From an uncultured Flavobacteriales bacterium (GTDB lineage: Bacteria; Bacteroidota; Bacteroidia; Flavobacteriales; Crocinitomicaceae), in contig CAMLDR010000230.1 in NCBI GenBank assembly GCA_946478775.1, forward strand, positions 1-6,067: a stretch of DNA of 6,067 nt. Direction: 5' to 3'. Position numbers and translations under genes: made by a program. Shown in pieces: positions 4,358 to 6,067 of the stretch; the stretch's first letter is position 1; every line of letters starts with the position of its first letter. The notes under the pieces are model-generated. The model saw nothing but the letters and a program-made list of their open reading frames with translations. It ran no database searches and had not been told where the DNA came from.

Positions 4358-5404
4358 TTATTTCCAACTCTTCAACACTTTTTCAGCTTGTTTGGAATAA
4401 AAACCTTTCTGATTCCGGATCTTGATAAATAACTCCTTGGCACTGTTTTTCTCACCATTCGCCAATCGGCTTTCTGCCAAGTACCATTCAGCCTCGTCAT
4501 TGAAATTAGAAAACTCCAGTTGAAGACATGCTGAAAAGTTGATGCAGGCGTCGTTGTACTGACCTAAATTATAATAGCACCAGCCGGCATAGAACCGTGC
4601 ATTTAAATCATCCGGATAATTTTTTATGATTTCATTGAATCGGGAAAGGGCTTGTTTCCATTTTCCTCGGTTTGTATAATTCAATGATTTGCCCAGGTAA
4701 TCCATGTAAGGAATATAGACCAGTTTCATTTGTGGTTCTTCCTTTACCACATCGTTAGTATCTTCCTGGTTGGCCGGAATTCCCGTAAGAATGATCTGTT
4801 CGATTTGAACCGTAGGTTTGCTTCTGTACAACGAATAGTCAATGGCTTTCAGGTCGTGCAGGTAAATTTCCTTTGCAATTTTTTGTTTGGAAACCGTTAC
4901 AGGTTTCTGTTCAATCACCGGTGGAAGGGGTTCAAGAACCAATTCAGGGAAAGGAATGTTGGCGAGTTCTTCTTTTTTTTCTTCGGGCGGAAGGTTTTTG
5001 ATCTCGCTTTGAGAAGTTTTGATTTCACTAACCGTGATCTGATCTTTCTGCGGAATTGCTTCTAAAGTGTCTATTTCTTCCGGAATATGGAGATCTGTAT
5101 TTTCTACTTTAACCACTAAAGGTCTGTTGGCTGAAATGGTTTCGGAAGAATCGGGGAGTAAGAAAAAAGCCAAAATCCCAAGTCCTAAAATTGATACACC
5201 TAGTATATAAGGAGTAAAATTAGTCTTGGAAAAGTTCATTTTTCGGTCAAGCTGCTTCATTTTAGAAAACGGAACACCGGATTGCTGCCATCCTTCAAGC
5301 GCATCACGGTCAAAATCACTCAGTGGCTCATCGGAACCTTTCTTTGAAGAAGGATGAATGAGTTTCTCAAATTCATTTCGGGATATGTAATCTTTATTCT
5401 TCAT
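4358..5404 (-). CDS. Single-pass membrane protein with periplasmic TPR domain, candidate anti-sigma-like partner
   Basis: The protein has 348 residues and no name I can assign. The N-terminal 63 residues are hydrophilic and basic near the membrane, so probably cytoplasmic. They include 'LSDFDRDALEGWQQSG' and 'KMKQLDRKM' (28-56), resembling the 'D.F...AlEGl' motif I recall at the N-termini of Bacteroidota membrane proteins linked to anti-sigma or TonB-like functions. One membrane helix follows at 64-83 (TPYILGVSILGLGILAFFLL). Residues 84-230 form a low-complexity Glu/Lys/Pro/Ile linker (for example LPPEEKKEEL, LEPLPPVIEQKPV), like TonB periplasmic spacers. Residues about 236-345 hold roughly three TPR-like helical pairs (GKWKQALSRFNEIIKNYPDD, FYAGWCYYNLGQYNDACINF, AEWYLAESRLANGEKNSAKE), ending in KSWK. 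The start overlaps the sigma-factor gene by 11 bp, implying translational coupling. A GGAAAG before the ATG may act as ribosome-binding site. An anti-sigma or sensor role is inferred from arrangement and topology only. Confidence 0.75.
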   Translation of the reverse strand: MKNKDYISRNEFEKLIHPSSKKGSDEPLSDFDRDALEGWQQSGVPFSKMKQLDRKMNFSKTNFTPYILGVSILGLGILAFFLLPDSSETISANRPLVVKVENTDLHIPEEIDTLEAIPQKDQITVSEIKTSQSEIKNLPPEEKKEELANIPFPELVLEPLPPVIEQKPVTVSKQKIAKEIYLHDLKAIDYSLYRSKPTVQIEQIILTGIPANQEDTNDVVKEEPQMKLVYIPYMDYLGKSLNYTNRGKWKQALSRFNEIIKNYPDDLNARFYAGWCYYNLGQYNDACINFSACLQLEFSNFNDEAEWYLAESRLANGEKNSAKELFIKIRNQKGFYSKQAEKVLKSWK

Positions 5405-5999
5405 GACTTTCCATCCAAATTTTTAAATTTCTTTTTCCGTTTTGAATTGCACTCTTCACCGTATTTAAAGGAATATTCAATTCATCACTAATATCCTGGT
5501 AGCTTTTATCCTGTAAATAGAATAGTTCAATACAAATCCGCTGTTCATCTTTCAAATGTTGAATAGCCTGTTCCAGTTTTGTCAGTTTAAGTTCACGTTC
5601 ATGGCGTTCATCTGTTTCCGGGCTGTCTGCCTGCAATAGATTCTCATGAATCGGTGTTTGATGTGTTTTTTGTTTGCGCAGGTAGATCAAGCATTCATTT
5701 TTGGTCACTTGGTACAACCAGGATTTGAAATGCTGGATTGTGTGTTTTTCGATTTTCTGATTCAATTCCCCAAATATTTTCATGGTTGTATCTTCGGCAT
5801 CTTCATAGCGTTTGAGGTATTTGATACATGTTCCAAGAACCAGATGCGCATATCGTTCATATAATAAAGGTATGGTAAACAAGTTCTCTTCCTGTTTATA
5901 AAGCTGGATCAGTTCCAGATCCGACAGATTGCCATACCTTTTATGTCCGCGCTGAAACAACATCATGACATAGAGATGCATTAACTGAAATAATTCCAT
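5394..5999 (-). CDS. RNA polymerase sigma-70 family factor, ECF-like
   Basis: This 201-residue protein has the two-domain layout of ECF sigma factors and should direct RNA polymerase to a specific set of promoters. Sigma region 2 spans about 43-110: 'LLYERYAHLVLGTCIKYLKR' (2.1), 'DAEDTTMKIFGELNQKI' (2.2, core-binding) and 'FKSWLYQVTKNECLIYLRKQ' (2.3-2.4, -10 recognition). A charged linker of about 30 residues follows. Region 4 spans about 140-196, with the helix-turn-helix 'YQDISDELNIPLNTVKSAI' (167-185). The start 'SDLELIQLYKQ' is typical of a Bacteroidota subgroup. The exact start is uncertain: Met1, Met7, Met12 and Met13 are all possible, and the stretch before residue 17 is hydrophobic and not part of the family core. 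The gene overlaps the downstream membrane TPR gene by 11 bp. No zinc-binding anti-sigma gene is present. Target promoters are unknown. Confidence 0.9.
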   Translation of the reverse strand: MELFQLMHLYVMMLFQRGHKRYGNLSDLELIQLYKQEENLFTIPLLYERYAHLVLGTCIKYLKRYEDAEDTTMKIFGELNQKIEKHTIQHFKSWLYQVTKNECLIYLRKQKTHQTPIHENLLQADSPETDERHERELKLTKLEQAIQHLKDEQRICIELFYLQDKSYQDISDELNIPLNTVKSAIQNGKRNLKIWMESHEE

Positions 6000-6014
6000 A
6001 AAATAGAGTTACTA

Positions 6015-6022
6015 TAAAAGTA
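6015..6022 (-). promoter_or_regulatory. Possible -7 element for the sigma-factor operon
   Basis: On the minus strand TACTTTTA matches TAnnTTTG at all fixed positions but the last. It ends 15 bases before the ATG at 5999, the same spacing as the exact element before paaG. No convincing TTTG -33 box is seen. If the operon is self-regulated, a different promoter consensus may apply. Confidence 0.3.
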
Positions 6023-6035
6023 AGCACTTAAATTT

Positions 6036-6043
6036 ACACGTGT
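6036..6043. promoter_or_regulatory. ACACGTGT palindrome between divergent starts
   Basis: An 8-bp perfect palindrome lies in the 45-bp gap between the sigma-factor start (5999) and a possible divergent start (6045). A shorter interrupted palindrome, TAAG-CA-CTTA, is at 6021-6030. Either could be a control site, but sites this short can arise by chance. Confidence 0.2.
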
Positions 6044-6044
6044 T

Positions 6045-6067
6045 ATGAGTAAGCTGAAAAGAATTGG
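6045..6067 (+). CDS. Possible start of a divergent gene, cut by the right edge
   Basis: ATG at 6045 opens a frame reading MSKLKRI plus one partial codon to the edge. A TAAATTTA at 6029-6036 is one base from the TAnnTTTG consensus, which would give an almost leaderless mRNA. A lysine-rich start after a short AT-rich gap is typical of real genes. The opening resembles 6-phosphofructokinase N-termini of the 'MSKIKKIGVLTSGG' kind, but seven residues cannot establish that. The identity is therefore left open. Confidence 0.35.

Noticed and set aside
4730..5065. Plus-strand open frame of 111 codons opposite the membrane TPR gene
   Set aside because: It is Phe/Arg/Asn-rich with poly-Phe runs, as expected when the antisense of Glu/Lys-rich coding DNA is read; no start signal or family likeness.
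5646..5864. Plus-strand open frame of 72 codons within the sigma-factor gene
   Set aside because: It is antisense to sigma region 2 and shows no independent signal.

Overview
The window looks like chromosomal DNA from a member of the Bacteroidota, most likely order Flavobacteriales (a Fluviicola/Crocinitomicaceae-like organism is a guess from style, not a measured result). The main reasons are a secreted protein with a C-terminal type IX secretion (T9SS) sorting domain, a TAnnTTTG-type -7 promoter element just before a start codon, weak or absent Shine-Dalgarno sequences, AT-rich intergenic DNA, and an ECF-like sigma factor of the 'SDLELIQLYKQ' type common in this phylum. No tRNA, rRNA, CRISPR array, insertion sequence or phage gene is visible.

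Layout from left to right: (1) the 3' end of a WYL-domain regulator on the plus strand, cut by the window edge. (2) A convergent minus-strand gene for a secreted T9SS cargo protein, whose stop codon lies one base from the regulator's stop. (3) A 336-bp gene-free control region with two adjacent 14-bp palindromes and the paaG promoter. (4) A plus-strand pair encoding a PaaG-like enoyl-CoA isomerase/hydratase and a compact PaaH-like 3-hydroxyacyl-CoA dehydrogenase, separated by a heptamer-based inverted repeat. (5) A strong, probably bidirectional terminator set within a wider inverted repeat. (6) On the minus strand, an OsmC peroxiredoxin gene. (7) Upstream of it on the same strand, a translationally coupled pair: a sigma-70-family factor followed by a single-pass membrane protein with a TonB-like linker and C-terminal TPRs. 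(8) A probable divergent gene start at the right edge.

Functional reading: PaaG and PaaH catalyse consecutive types of step in phenylacetyl-CoA catabolism (ring-epoxide to oxepin isomerisation, then later 3-hydroxyadipyl-CoA oxidation). No ring epoxygenase or ligase genes are beside them here, so a more general beta-oxidation-like role is possible. OsmC detoxifies organic hydroperoxides. The sigma factor and the overlapping membrane TPR gene have the architecture of a sigma/anti-sigma-like envelope-signalling pair, with a short cytoplasmic domain, one membrane helix and a periplasmic sensor-like TPR region. This pair is the best candidate in the window for a poorly described system; the evidence is gene arrangement and topology only.
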